Part shown: positions 21,822-32,999 of the stretch, piece after piece | How the letters are laid out: every line of letters begins with the position of its first letter | Position numbering within the stretch: position 1 is the stretch's first letter | Assembly: GCF_019578655.1 (NCBI RefSeq) | Contig: NC_063257.1 | Location: 23,763,939-23,827,938 of the forward strand | Source of the DNA: Ricinus communis | Taxonomy: Eukaryota; Streptophyta; Magnoliopsida; Malpighiales; Euphorbiaceae | Reading direction: 5' to 3' | DNA: 64,000 bases | The notes under the pieces: model-generated | Seen by the model: only the letters and a program-made list of their open reading frames with translations | Told to the model about the DNA's origin: nothing | Database searches by the model: none | Program-made: the position numbers and the translations under genes

Positions 21822-22794
21822 TACTCAGTTTGCTTTTGGAAATGGTCTTGGCTTGGCTTGGCTTTGTAAGCTGATATGGCTTAAAAACTGGGTTTTTAAG
21901 CTTTTCTGACTGGTTCGACTCTTTTGGTTGACCAGTATTGGGGATTGGAGAGGTCACAACTACAGGAGGCTTTAGAATCTGGTTTTCTATCCTAACCAGT
22001 TGCTTTCCTATAGTATTTAGACAGGTATTTGAGAAATTGTTCTGCTGAACAATGTTCTTGACATTCCTATCTAAGTCTTCGCCTACCAATTTGTAAGGTG
22101 TAGCCTCTATCTCACTCTCTCCATAAGGAATGGTTATCTTCCTAAGGGGAGGATGTTCAGACTGGACAGTTAGGTTTTCTCCTATCTTCCACTCAGGGGC
22201 TTTGTTCCTTACTGTGACAGGACTAATGGTCTTATCCTTAAAGGGATAAAGGATACCATTTTCTTTGCGATAGAATTTGAAACCAATCAAAAATTTGATT
22301 TGGGCTTTGTTTTGAATGCAAAATTGATAGTATTTTTCCTGAATACTATCTTTTTCTTTTAAAGAATTCTTAAAAAACCAAAGTTTTTTAAGATGGTTTT
22401 TCTTTGAATAGAAATCTTCATGCAAGAGTTTTTTGTCAATTTCAAACTCTTTTGAAATCATGTTGATCTCTGCTTCAAGGTTTTGGGTTATGGCTGATGG
22501 TGATGGTGAAGATGGGGTAGAGGTTATCTCCATATCTTCGTCATCTTTCTTTGGATCAGTGTAAACTGGTCTGGGGATATTGCTTTGGTAATCAACATTC
22601 TGAAGTGTATTTGGAACATCAGATGTTGAAAATCTGGGTTGAGTTTGAGATGGAATTGGTTCTTTGTAAGGAGCATAGATAACATAAGGTATTTTGGATA
22701 CCCTTCCAATATCTATGGTCGAGGTTGAAGAACCATCATCAGAAAATCTAGAGGAGGTTGATTTTCTATTGAATGTGATCTTTACCTTTCCATC
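21822..22794 (-). pseudogene. EPRV inverted block 2: MP-CP linker and coat N-terminus
   Basis: On the minus strand this block starts at 'DGKVKITF' (near 22790), the sequence that follows the movement protein in unit C (16990). It runs through a Ser/Pro linker, 'PSPSAITQNLEAEIN' and the coat N-terminal region to about 21822. It is the only copy of the MP-CP linker in the window. The open frame continues to 22854, but its first 20 codons come from the neighbouring LTR, so the Met at 22854 is not a viral start. The right edge is fused to the truncated Tekay LTR. Confidence 0.85.
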
Positions 22795-23406
22795 TGTGTG
22801 CGATATGGAATTCCCCATAAGATTATGGTTGGCTGTGTGCATATGGGGATCCATGAAAATAAAAATATATATATATATATTATGGAATTAAATGTAATTC
22901 ACAAGTTCATTGCTGTCCTAAAGAAAATACTATAACAAGGTTTATGTAAACACTATAAAGTTATAATTAAATATCGAATGGTTTGATGTTTGATAATACT
23001 ACACAGGAAATTATGTTATTCTTTTGCTGAGTTGCAGGCTCACTCCTCTGCATTATTTCTTTTTTAGGATTAGAAGAATTATAATTGGTTTTGACGAAAC
23101 ATTTGCATCTGGCGCACTAGCATTGTGTCAGGTAGGTCAGCAGGAGGTCGCCCTCAGTTTTTCTTTCTTGGACATGACATGTCAAGTGGATTTCATTATC
23201 ATGTATAAATCTGGAGCATTTTATGTGTATATAAAAAAAAGTGTACTATTGATGTTGTGAGCTTTTTGGTGTGTGATATGTATGACTCATATAAATAGTT
23301 TTTGTTATACATAATAATTTGTGAGTTAAAAGTTAGTAGTTAAGAAATATGTTATGTATCAGTCTTTGCATACAATGTATGTCTGACATCCTTTACAGGT
23401 GTCACA
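22795..23406 (+). repeat. Left LTR remnant of the Tekay-like element
   Basis: Matches 29825-30436 with a constant offset of 7030 bases. The first 1563 bases of the LTR are missing and the cut edge joins inverted EPRV sequence. The outer part of the LTR, with promoter, is therefore lost on this side. Confidence 0.9.
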
Positions 23407-23411
23407 TTTAG

Positions 23412-23424
23412 TGGTATCAGAGCA
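23412..23424 (+). other. Primer-binding site of the Tekay-like element
   Basis: TGGTATCAGAGCA, five bases after the LTR end, complements initiator tRNA-Met, the usual primer of plant Ty3/gypsy chromoviruses. Confidence 0.9.
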
Positions 23425-23541
23425 TGGTATAAAATTCATTGGGATAGAATTGTAAAAGCATTTAAAAGCATGAATGCATATACATGTTAGGGATGCATAT
23501 GAATGTAAGGATTAAAAATAAGTGTTTATATTTTTAATAGG

Positions 23542-24722
23542 ATGAGTAGAGAGGGGCCGACCGAGAATCCTACTGACTTAAATGAGTCTGAATCTGTGCA
23601 TGGAGTTGAGCATATAAATGCACCACAACAACCAGTTCAGGAATTGCCACTGGTAATGCAGCAATTTCTTGAGTCTTTGCTGCAAATAGTTATTCGGGTA
23701 GCCACTCAGCCAATCCAACAACCAATATTGCAACCGATGGCAGAACTTACGATAGGCTGAGAAAACAAGGAGCTACAGAATTTGAGAGGATCACTGATCC
23801 TGAGATAGCAGAAGAATGGTTATGGGAGACAGACAGGGTGCTGGACAGGCTAGATTACACACTAGAGCAAAAGTTGAAATATGTTGTATCTTTGTTGAGA
23901 AGATCAGCTTTAGATTGGTGGGATCTGATTCCAGGAAGTAAAAATAGACCTATGACCTTAACTTGGGATGACTTCCTTTGGGAATTTGCAAATAAATACA
24001 CACCACCAATGTATAGAGATCGAAAGAAAATGGAGTTTTTGAGCTTGGAACAGGGATACATGACAGTATCAGAATATGAAATGCAATTCTCTCGATTATC
24101 AAAATATGCGTTAGAAGAAGTGGCTACAGAGTATGCAAAACAAAGACGGTTTGAAAAAGGATTGAGAATGGATATTCGGGAAAAGCTTTCCTTGAAGCCA
24201 CCAAGTTACAGTACTTTATTAGAGGCTGCATTGAGGGTAGAAGAATGTTTGATTGAGAAAGATGCATTGACAGCTAAGAAAAGAAAGATGATAAATGAAT
24301 ATGGTGGTTCAGAAAGGAAAGGAAGAGACATTTCTTTTAGAGGTTCTGGGTCTCAAGGGAGTAGATATTATGGGAGAGGGGTTAGCCAGCAAAATATGAG
24401 TAAGTCTACTACAGTAATATCGGGTAGAGGTGGACGAAGTGGTTACAGCCAGAGTAGGGTAGAGAGTAAGAGAGGTGAGGGAGGTGTTTCAGTTAGTCGA
24501 GGATATAGTTCACCATGTGCTAGATGTAATAAGTTTCACAGTGGGGAGTGTTGGGGACCAAGGCAGATACTTTGTTTTTACTGTGGTAAGCTGGGGCATA
24601 TAGCCAGAGATTGTTGGAGTAAAAATCGAGCTAGTGAAAGTCAAGTTTCAGGACAGAGCAGCATAGGTGAAAATATGACTCAGGGAGGAGTAAGTAGAGG
24701 AAGAGGTAGAGGAATGGGATGA
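23542..24722 (+). pseudogene. Tekay-like gag, one frameshift
   Basis: The ATG at 23542 opens an acidic, Gln/Pro-rich N-terminus. A frameshift near 23750 gives an early TGA (23758-23760), and the capsid domain continues in the next frame from about 23750 to the TGA at 24720-24722. The core has 'FERITDPEIAEEWL', 'ALDWWD' and 'MTVSEYEMQFSRLSKYA', typical of retrotrans_gag. A Gly/Arg-rich region precedes a zinc knuckle, CFYCGKLGHIARDC, near 24570-24615. It forms the virus-like particle. With only one break it is a young pseudogene. Confidence 0.85.
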
Positions 24723-24779
24723 GGAGGTTCTAACATGGTACAGGCTGGACAGATAGGCCAACCTCGCAATCAAGCTAGA

Positions 24780-25195
24780 GTGTATGCGATGACAAGGCAG
24801 AAGCACCTTCTGCGAATCGATATTGTGGTAGTAAAATCTCTATTTATGGTTTTGATGCTTATACGTTAATTGATCCAGGATCAACATGTTCATTCATTTC
24901 ATATGAATTTGCATTGAAAAACCACAACGATATAGAAACCTTGGGGTATAACATTTGTGTATCAATGCCTGCTGGGGGTACTATAATTGTAGATAAGATT
25001 GTCAAAACTTGTCCTGTGATCATAAATGGGAACACACTGTATGCAGATCTAGTAGTGATAAAACTTAAGGAATTTGATGTTATTTTAGGAATGGATTGGC
25101 TATCTAAGAATCATGCTATAGTAGATTGTCACACAAAAGAAATGGTTATTGAGACCTCAGAACAGAGAAAAATAGTTTTGTGGGTGAAAGAAATA
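24780..25195 (+). pseudogene. Tekay-like aspartic protease
   Basis: Active site DPGS at 24872-24883 ('LIDPGSTCSFIS'), which is a common variant of the DSGA/DTGS triad in chromoviruses. The C-terminal part has 'FDVILGMDWL'. A frameshift between gag and protease, and another near 25190, separate it from its neighbours. It would process gag-pol. Confidence 0.8.
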
Positions 25196-26240
25196 TTGTT
25201 TTAACTTGTTTAATTTCGGCTACTGCTGCTTTCCATTTAATCAAAAAGGGTTGTGAAGCTTATTTGGCTAATGTGGTGGATGTATCCAAAGTTAGTCCAG
25301 GAGTAATGAATATTCCAGTAGTGAAGGAATTTGCAGATGTATTTCCAGAAGAACTACCGGGTTTACCTCCACATCGAGAGACAGACTTTGAGATAGAAAC
25401 TATACCTGGAGAACCACCAATATCAATTGCACCATACAGAATGGCACCCTTGGAGTTGAAAGAATTAAAGAAGCAACTGGAAGAATTATTAGAAAAAGGG
25501 TTTATTAGACCGAGTACATCAACCTGGGGAGCTCCAGTATTGTTTGTAAAGAAAAAGGATGGCAGTTTAAGATTGTGTATTGATTACAGGCAGTTAAATC
25601 GTTTTACCATAAAGAACAAATATCCTTACCCACGGATTTAATGACTTATTAGACCAGTTAAAAGGAGCAACTGTATTCTCCAAGATTGATTTAAGTTCTG
25701 GATATTGGCAATTGAAAATTGCAGAGGCACACATACCAAAGACTGCATTTAGAACACGATATGGGCATTATGAATTTATTGCGATACCATTTGGACTAAC
25801 AAATGCACCTGCTGCTTTTATGTCTTTAATGAACAAAATATTTCAGAGGTATCTAGATCATTTTGTCATTGTGTTTATCGATGATATATTGATTTATTCT
25901 GAAACTCGAGAGCAGCATGAAGAACATTTGAGAATAGTGTTGCAGATTTTGAGAGAAAAGCAGTTTTATGCAAAATTTAATAAATGTGAGTTCTGGCTAG
26001 AAGAAATTGCATTTTTGGGGCATATTGTTTCCGAAAATGGTGTACAACCTGATTCTTCGAAGATCACAGCCGTAAAGGAGTAGGAATCCCCTAAAAATGT
26101 ATAAGAGGTACGAAGCTTTTTAGGATTAGCTGGATATTATAGTAGATTTGTTGAAGGATTTTCAATCATTGTTAAACCATTAACAAACTTACTGAAGAAG
26201 AATGTCATATTTAAATGGGATTCTAAATGTGAGAAAAGTT
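25195..26240 (+). pseudogene. Tekay-like reverse transcriptase
   Basis: 25180-25641 carries '[15 protein letters not shown]', '[16 protein letters not shown]' and 'CIDYRQLN'. A frameshift near 25639 leads into the frame of 25640 onward with '[12 protein letters not shown]', '[12 protein letters not shown]' and the catalytic FIDD ('[10 protein letters not shown]', near 25875). In-frame TAG at 26081-26083 and TAA at 26102-26104 follow, before '[11 protein letters not shown]'. All catalytic residues I can see are present. Confidence 0.9.
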
Positions 26241-28207
26241 TTGAAGAATTGAAGAAAAGACTTATTTCTGCACCAGTTCTAATCTTACCATCAGGAAGTG
26301 GTGGATATGTAATTTTTACAGATGCATCACAACAGGGATTGGAGTGTGTGTTAATGCAAAATGGAAAAGTCATTGCTTATGCTTCTCGACAGTTAAGGAG
26401 TCAAGAATTGAATTTTCTGACTCATGATCTAGAATTGGCAGCAATTGTGCATGCTCTAAAAATCTGGAGGCATTATCTGTATGGAGAAACATTTCAGATT
26501 TTCACTGACTATAAAAGTCTGAAATATATCCCAACACAAAAAGTGTTAAACTTAAGACAAAGAAGGTGGATGGAGTTGTTAAAGGATTATGATTGTACTA
26601 TAGATTACCATCCGGGAAAAGCCAACAAAGTTGCTGATGCTTTGAGTAGGAAAACCATTGTGAGAAGTGCTGGAATGACTTGTCATGCAGTACAATCATT
26701 AATAGAGCTTAGAACATTGCATGTAGAAATTGCACTTCGGGATGATATACTTCTTGCAAGTATGCATGTCAAGCCTTTATTTGACATTAAAATTCAAGAA
26801 AGGCAGATGAGTGATCCATATTTAAGAAAAATGAAGGATAAAGTACAACAAGGAATGAATGAACAGTTTGCGCTGAGAAACGATGGGATGCTGTTGATTA
26901 ATGGACGTATTTGTGTTCCAAATATAAGAGAATTGAAAGAAGAAATTCTAAATGAAGCCCATTATGCACCATACGCAATGCATCCGGGAAGTACTAAAAT
27001 GTACAAGGATTTACGATCTTTTTATTGGTGGCTTACAATGAAGAAAGATACAGCTGAATGTGTAGCAAAATGTTTGACATGTCAACAAGTAAAAGCTGAA
27101 CATCAGGCACCAGCTGGTAAGCTTCATCCATTGTCTATCCCAGAGTGGAAATGGGAAAAAATAACGATGGATTTTGTTCTGGGATTGCCTCGAACCTTTA
27201 GGAAGCATGATGCCATATGGGTAATTGTTGATCGACTTACGAAATCAGCTCATTTTCTACCTGTGCAACAAAGTGATTCACTAGACAAATTGGCAGGAAT
27301 ATATGTGTCAAAAATTGTAAGATTACATGGAGTGCCAACATCAATTGTGTCAGACAGAGATCCACGGTTTACATCTCATTTTTGGGGAAGTTTGCAAAGA
27401 GCTTTAGGGATAAAATTACATTTCAGTACAACATTTCACCCCCAGACAGATGGACAATTAGAGAGGACAATTCAAACATTAGAAGATATGTTAAGAGTGT
27501 GTATGCTTGAATTTAAAGGGAATTGGGATGAGCACTTACCATTGATTGAATTTTCTTATAATAACAATTATCATTCGAGTATCAGTATGGCTCCATATGA
27601 AGCTCTATATGGCAGAAGATGTAGAAGTCCTGTTTGTTGGGATATGGATGGGTTACGACAATTAGAAAGTCCTGAATTGCTACAACAAACTGTAGACAAG
27701 ATTCAAATAGTCAAAAAATGCTTAAAGGCTGCACAAGACAGACAAAAGAGTTATGTGGACAAGCATAGAAGAAAGATGGAGTATGAAGTGGGTGAAAAAG
27801 TATTTTTGGGAGTGTCACCATGGAAGGGCATTATACGATTTGGCAAGCAAGGAAAATTAAGTCTGAGGTACATTGGCCCTTATGAGATATTGGAAAGAGT
27901 TGGTCCCTTAGCTTATCGGTTAGCACTTCCACAGGAATTATCGCAGATACATGACGTGTTCCATGTTTCCATGTTAAGAAGATATAGATCTGATCTTAGC
28001 CATATAGTACAAGAGTCAGAAATACAGTTAACTGAAGATTTAAGTTATAAAGAAGAGCCTGTTGGAATTCTTGATAGGCAGGTAAAGAAGTTACGTAACA
28101 AAGAAATTCCAATAGTAAAGGTTAAGTGAAGTCGACATTCACCAAAAGAAGCTACATGGGAAGTGGAAAAAAACATGAGAGTTCAATACCCCTTACTTAT
28201 TTTTTGA
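26241..28207 (+). pseudogene. Tekay-like RNase H, integrase and chromodomain-like tail
   Basis: One open stretch runs to a TGA at 28127-28129, after which the same frame continues to 28205-28207. RNase H has '[11 protein letters not shown]' and ends 'ADALSRKT'. Integrase has its HHCC finger (about 26955-27090, 'CLTCQQVK') and DDE core ('TMDFVLGLP', '[10 protein letters not shown]', 'HPQTDGQLE'). The GPY/F-type module includes 'RYIGPYEI', and the tail 'EATWEVE' past the stop resembles a chromodomain, which directs integration to heterochromatin. The single late stop removes the tail. The stretch is otherwise remarkably clean. Confidence 0.9.
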
Positions 28208-28249
28208 GAATGGTGAGTCACTTTAATTTTGGGGACGAAATTCTTTAAG

Positions 28250-28261
28250 GTGGGAAGAAAA
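28250..28261 (+). other. Polypurine tract of the Tekay-like element
   Basis: GGTGGGAAGAAA immediately before the right LTR start TGTAATG. It would prime plus-strand synthesis. Confidence 0.7.
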
Positions 28262-30436
28262 TGTAATGCCCACCTAATGCATTTGCATTTATTTTTACAA
28301 CATGCATATCATATAGATATGAGAAATGCATGAGATATGTATAGTATTAGTGCTAATGACAAATAGAAGAATATTATAAATATTACACTTAAGTCCATAA
28401 TAAGAATTACAAAGTTAAAGGATTGAGTTGATTAATGGCAAAAAAATTAAGGGGTTAATTGAACCTAAAAAAAATATTATTAATATGATAGAAAAGGGGA
28501 AGAAGAAAGAAAAGGTGGTAGTTCTTCTTCCTTCTTCTTTCTTTCTTCTTCTTCTTCTTCAAAAAAAAAAAAAGAGAAAACTGAATTTTCAAGTGGAATT
28601 TGGAGGTTTAGAATCCATTTTTGATCTTAATCTTCATCTACAAAGACTTTAGAGGTTTATTTGGTAAGTAATTTTAATATTTTGTTGAATTGAGTTAGGG
28701 TTTAGAAGACATAGAATTCGAGTTCTAAAGACCTAGTTTTTCAGTCTTATTGTTTTGATCATATATTGAGCTAGGAAGCTTTAAATTGAGTTTTCTTTAA
28801 TAATATAGAAACTTTAAAGAGTCATCTAAAACTTTTATTTTAGGTTGATCTGAATCAGGCTCTATATTAGTATAATAAGAGAATATATTTTATTGTTCAG
28901 TTTCCATCTTTGGTCTGAGTAAGGTGGATTGTTTTGTACGGATATTTCTCTATACACCTCCAATTGAAACAAAATTAGTTTTAAATTATATTAGACACAT
29001 AAGGTTAGTGGTCTAAAAAGTTTCATTATGAAATTGGTTGTATAGAAGTTTTGGTGGATTTTTAAATTCACCCTATTAATTCTGTCATAGTTGGCAGCCA
29101 CACATATGTAGAGAGTTTAGTGATGTTATCATGCTATATGAAATTCTATTAACTTTGGGTGTTTAAAAATAAGTGAATTATGATCTATTTCAGCTAAACT
29201 AATTTGGAATGAGGGTGACACCCAAGTAAGCTCAAGCAAAGGAAAGGGAGCAACAAAGGTAAGTGAATAACTTAATGTTCTATATGAATGTTGAATGGTG
29301 AATTCGAGTGTCCTGTTATAATATGAACAGTATATTTAATTTAGCCATATCTGGAGTTTTATAACTCCAAATGGAGTGCTACTTATTGCTATAGAAAATT
29401 TGAAATGTAATTTACAAATGTTATAGAAATAGAGGAAGCTTGATTTTGCTGTTTTGATGGCCAATCTGGATCATACTTTCTGTTGCTTAACTTTATTGAC
29501 AGCTTGACCATGGTAGAATGTTTTTGATGTTTCTCTTTCTATACACATCCATTTGATGTAAAATCAGTTTCAAATTAATCTAGACTTATAATATTACTGA
29601 TCTGGAAAATATAATTTTGGAATTCCTAATGTGGAATGTTTTGTGTATTTCTGAATGCACACTATTAAATCTGCCATGTTGGAATATGGTATGCATTTGG
29701 TATATCATAGGTATTATTATGGTTTCTTATATATTATGGAGATGTTAGATATTTAAATGGTATATATAAGAATTATGGTTGGATGATTGTAAGGACGCAA
29801 TACTACTTGTGAATCAGGCAAGGTTGTGTGCGATATGGAATTCCCCATAAGATTATGGTTGGCTGTGTGCGTATGGAGATCCATGAAAATAAAAATATAT
29901 ATATATTATTATGGAATTAAATGTAATTCACAAGTTCATTGTTGTCCTAAAGAAAATACTATGACAAGGTTTATGTAAATACTATAAAGTTATAATTAAA
30001 TATCGAATGGTTTGATGTTTGATAATACTACACAGGAAATTATGTTATTCTTTTGCTGAGTTGCAGGCTCACTCCTCTACATTATTTCTTTTTCAGGATT
30101 AGAAGAATTATAATTGGTTTTGACGAAATATTTGCATCTGTCGCACTAGCATTGTGTCAGGTAGGTCAGCAGGAGGTCGCCCTCAGTTTTTCTTTCTTTG
30201 ACGTGACATGTCAAATGGATTTCATTATCATGTATAAATCTGCAGCATTTTATGTGTATATAAAAAAAAAGTGTACTATTAATGTTGTGAGCTTTTTGGT
30301 GTGTGATATGTATGACTCATATAAATAGTTTTTGTTATACATAATAATTTGTGAGTTAAAAGTTAGTAGTTAAGAAATATGTTATGTATCAGTCTTTGCA
30401 TACAATGTATGTCTGGCATCCTTTACAGGTGTCACA
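28262..30436 (+). repeat. Right LTR of the Tekay-like element, full length
   Basis: Starts TGTAATGCCC after the polypurine tract and ends GTGTCACA at 30436; 2175 bp. Contains AT-rich stretches, a pyrimidine run near 28523-28560 and a short poly-A near 28561-28572. To its right the sequence enters an unrelated integrase gene in mid-frame. Confidence 0.9.
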
Positions 30437-31422
30437 GTCTCCTTGTCTCATCCTTTCACTGGACTGAAAAGTAGCTTAGTTGTTCTTAAACCATGTGTAT
30501 AAGCTGCATGGTTTCCCTAGCAATATTGTGTCTGATAGAGACAAAGTTTTTACAAGTAATTTCTGGCAGGAGTTATTTAGGCTAGTTGGAGTTAAGCTCA
30601 ACATGAGTACTGCTTACCACCGTCAGTCTGATGGACAAACTGAAAGGATTAACCAGTGCCTGGAAAATTACTTGCATGATATGTGTTTTCAAAAGCTAAG
30701 TACCTAGTCAAAATGGCTATCTTTAGCTAAATTTTGGTACAATACTAATTATCATACTAGCCTAAAGATGTCCCATTTTAAAGCATTGTATGGCATCAGT
30801 CCTTCTTCAGTTTCAGGTTTGCTAGCTGATGGCACTACTATAGCATTAGTGAAAGAGTACTAGCAACAAAGGCAGATTATGACACAAAGACTAAAAGAGA
30901 ATTAGGCCCAATCTCAGAATAGGTAGAAACAATATGCTAATTCTCATAGAAGTGAGAGGGAATTTAAAGTGGGAGACCTGGTTTATTTAAAACTACAACC
31001 TTACAAACAAAATTCAATGGCCATTAGGAAGTGTTTAAAGTTATTCGCAAGGTATTTTGGCCCCTTTACTATTTTGGTTAAGGTTGGTTCAATAGCATAT
31101 AAGCAATCTTCCTTCGAATGCTCAGATACATCATTTTTTTCATGTTTCACTTTTGTGGAAACATGTGGGGCCAAATGCTGTTACTGCTACTGAGCTTCCT
31201 ACAATTCATTCTAATGGAGAATTTAAGGTGCAACCGTTGGTTATTTTATAGCAAAGGGAGATTTTGAGGAAGAGATAAAAGGTGCAACAGGTGCTGGTTC
31301 AATGGCTGAATATGACACCTGAGGAGGCTACATGGGAGGATCTTACTTTCATCAAGGCTCAGTCTCCTGATTTCTTTCTTGAGGACAAGAAAGATCTTGC
31401 AGATCGTATTGTCAAGTACTAG
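30437..31422 (+). pseudogene. Older chromovirus integrase C-terminus and chromodomain-like tail
   Basis: Begins exactly at the end of the Tekay LTR with integrase text 'SLSHPFTGLK', then '[13 protein letters not shown]' (second catalytic Asp) and '[16 protein letters not shown]' (catalytic Glu). It continues with 'GDLVYLKLQPYKQ', a 'FARYFGPF' GPY/F-type module and a tail with 'EEATWED'. At least four stops or frameshifts are present. It belongs to a different chromovirus family from the neighbour. Its 5' part is not in the window, being lost or separated by the left-hand rearrangement. Confidence 0.8.
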
Positions 31423-31859
31423 CATGGCCAAGTCAACATTGATGACAACTGTAGAGCCAATTGTGGGAGGAATGCATACGGAGTATTACTAGAAAAAGGA
31501 ATTGCAGCTAGAATAAGTTAGTTATTAGCCTTTTGTCATTATGCTAGTTTGTTATGCTATTTTGTTGTTATTCTCTTTGTTTTATTCTTAGCTATCATAG
31601 TGAGCTCATAACATTCTAAAATTATTCTAGACAATGATTGGACCATAAATAGTAAAGTAAGGTATTGGCTGATTATGATAAAGCTTATCCAAAATTAATA
31701 CACTCTCAACTTGCTATCATTCTTTCTATCCTTTCTATTTTTTCCTTCTTATCCTTCTTATCTTCTCTACCCCATTTCTTCCTTTCTATTGCTAAATCTT
31801 AATGCAACATAAGAAATCTTTCGCTACCATAACCAAACAGTAGGAACTTGACTAACTAT
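31423..31859. other. Probable 3' non-coding/LTR remnant of the older chromovirus
   Basis: No gene. A purine-rich GTGGGAGGAATG near 31466 could be a polypurine tract, and the T/C-rich run near 31710-31790 looks like an LTR or leader. Without a second copy I cannot delimit an LTR. Confidence 0.35.
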
Positions 31860-31899
31860 GAGCCAGGAACCTTATAAGATCTTTCTAAATGGAATTTCC

Positions 31900-32700
31900 T
31901 TAAAATTTTCCAAGCATACTTCTTTTGGGAAAAAAGAAACCATTATCAACTTGATGAATTTCCATTCCTAGAAAGTAGCTCATTTCACCCAAATTAGACA
32001 TCTCAAATTCATTTTCCATCTTCAGCTTGAATTCCTTAATATAATTGGAATCTCCTACTGTAACCAGAAGATCATCTTTGTACAAAAACATAATCAGTTC
32101 CACCTTATTTTCACATTTCAAAACATATAAAGTGGCTTCACTTTCACTTCTTAAAAATCCTTGCTTTAATTCAATTGTACCGGGCTCTTGGGGCCTCTTT
32201 TAATCCTTAGAGTGCTTTATGAAGCTTATACACCTTCTCTTCACTAACTGGAACCTTAAAAACTTCAAGTTGCACAATATAAATATTTTCATCAAAGCAA
32301 ACCATTTAAAAATGTTGATTTCACATCTAAGTGATACACTTTCCATCCTAACTTTGCTGCAAGAACCAAAAGGAGTCTTATGGTATCATGTCTTGCTATA
32401 GGAGCAAAAGTATATGAGTAATCAATACCTGGCTATTGAAAGTAGCCTCTCACAACCAATCTAGCCTTAAGTTTATTCACAGAACCATTTGGGTTTAATT
32501 TATTCATGTAAACTTACTTAATACCTATAAATTTATGATTACTTAGCTTATCAAGCAGCTACCAAGTCTCATTTTTTTTCGATCTTATTTATGTCTTCCT
32601 TCATGGACACTCCCCAACCTTCTACATTTACAGCTTCTGCATAACTTTTAGGTTCCAAAGTAACAAAGTTGCATTTTTTTAGATTTCTTCAAGTGTCATT
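31900..32700 (-). pseudogene. Copia 1 reverse transcriptase, partial
   Basis: 31900-32121 contains 'FLYKDDLLV', the copia YVDD catalytic block with one Asp context altered, and 'FEMSNLGEMSYFLGMEI', a very conserved copia RT segment. The upstream lead-in ('EPKSYAEAVN', 'MKEDINKIEK' in shifted frames) is near 32540-32680. Frames are interrupted. The RT C-terminus and RNase H are missing. Confidence 0.8.
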
Positions 32701-32999
32701 TTTACCTCTAACTAGAAACTCAGTGTCATTATCTGAAATTTCTTCTTCATCAGTTGTATCTTGTTCTTGGGAAAAATTATCAGAGGCTATAATCTTTCTC
32801 TCTTCCCAATTCCACTTTGCAGATTCATCAGACTTGATAATTCTACTAATAATGATCTTCTTAGTTTTTAAACTGAAAATTATGTACCTTTTGTCACATT
32901 GCTATAGCCTAGAAAAATTACAATCTCAAATTTCTAATCTAGCTTGTCCCTCTTCACTTTTGGAACATGAGAGTACCATATACAACCAAATATTCTGAG

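Larger units (their letters stand above)
6049..22794. other. Endogenous pararetrovirus cluster, florendovirus-like, rearranged
   Basis: This region carries three partial Caulimoviridae genomes. Unit A is 6049-12753. Unit B is 12754 to about 15963. Unit C is about 15977-22794. Genes across the units are a 30K-type movement protein, coat protein with CCHC finger, protease DTG, RT YIDD, RNase H and a separate ORF2. Promoter and poly(A) regions follow both ORF2 copies, and a tRNA-Met primer site follows unit A. Adding the best-preserved parts gives a genome of about 8 kb. No integrase is present, as expected for pararetroviruses, which integrate by accident. Two blocks are inverted. The florendovirus call rests on the single polyprotein plus downstream ORF2; a petuvirus-like relative is the alternative. 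Confidence 0.85.
22795..30436 (+). mobile_element. Tekay-like chromovirus (Ty3/gypsy), left LTR truncated
   Basis: It comprises left LTR remnant (22795-23406), primer site (23412-23424), gag, protease, RT, RNase H, integrase with a chromodomain-like tail, polypurine tract (28250-28261) and full right LTR (28262-30436). The clade call rests on gene order, the 2.2 kb LTR and recognised pol wording. Left LTR and matching part of the right LTR differ at about 17 of 612 positions by hand count, so insertion was fairly recent. Few stops break the genes. Confidence 0.85.

Noticed and set aside
21700..22854. 384-codon minus-strand frame as one viral gene
   Set aside because: Its first 20 codons lie in the Tekay LTR and its last ones past the inverted block. 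Only 21822-22794 is viral, and the Met is accidental.
23412..23424. TGGTATCAGAG words as tRNA genes
   Set aside because: They are primer-binding sites beside LTR ends or the viral genome start; no cloverleaf surrounds them. The same applies to 12754, 44910 and 35126.
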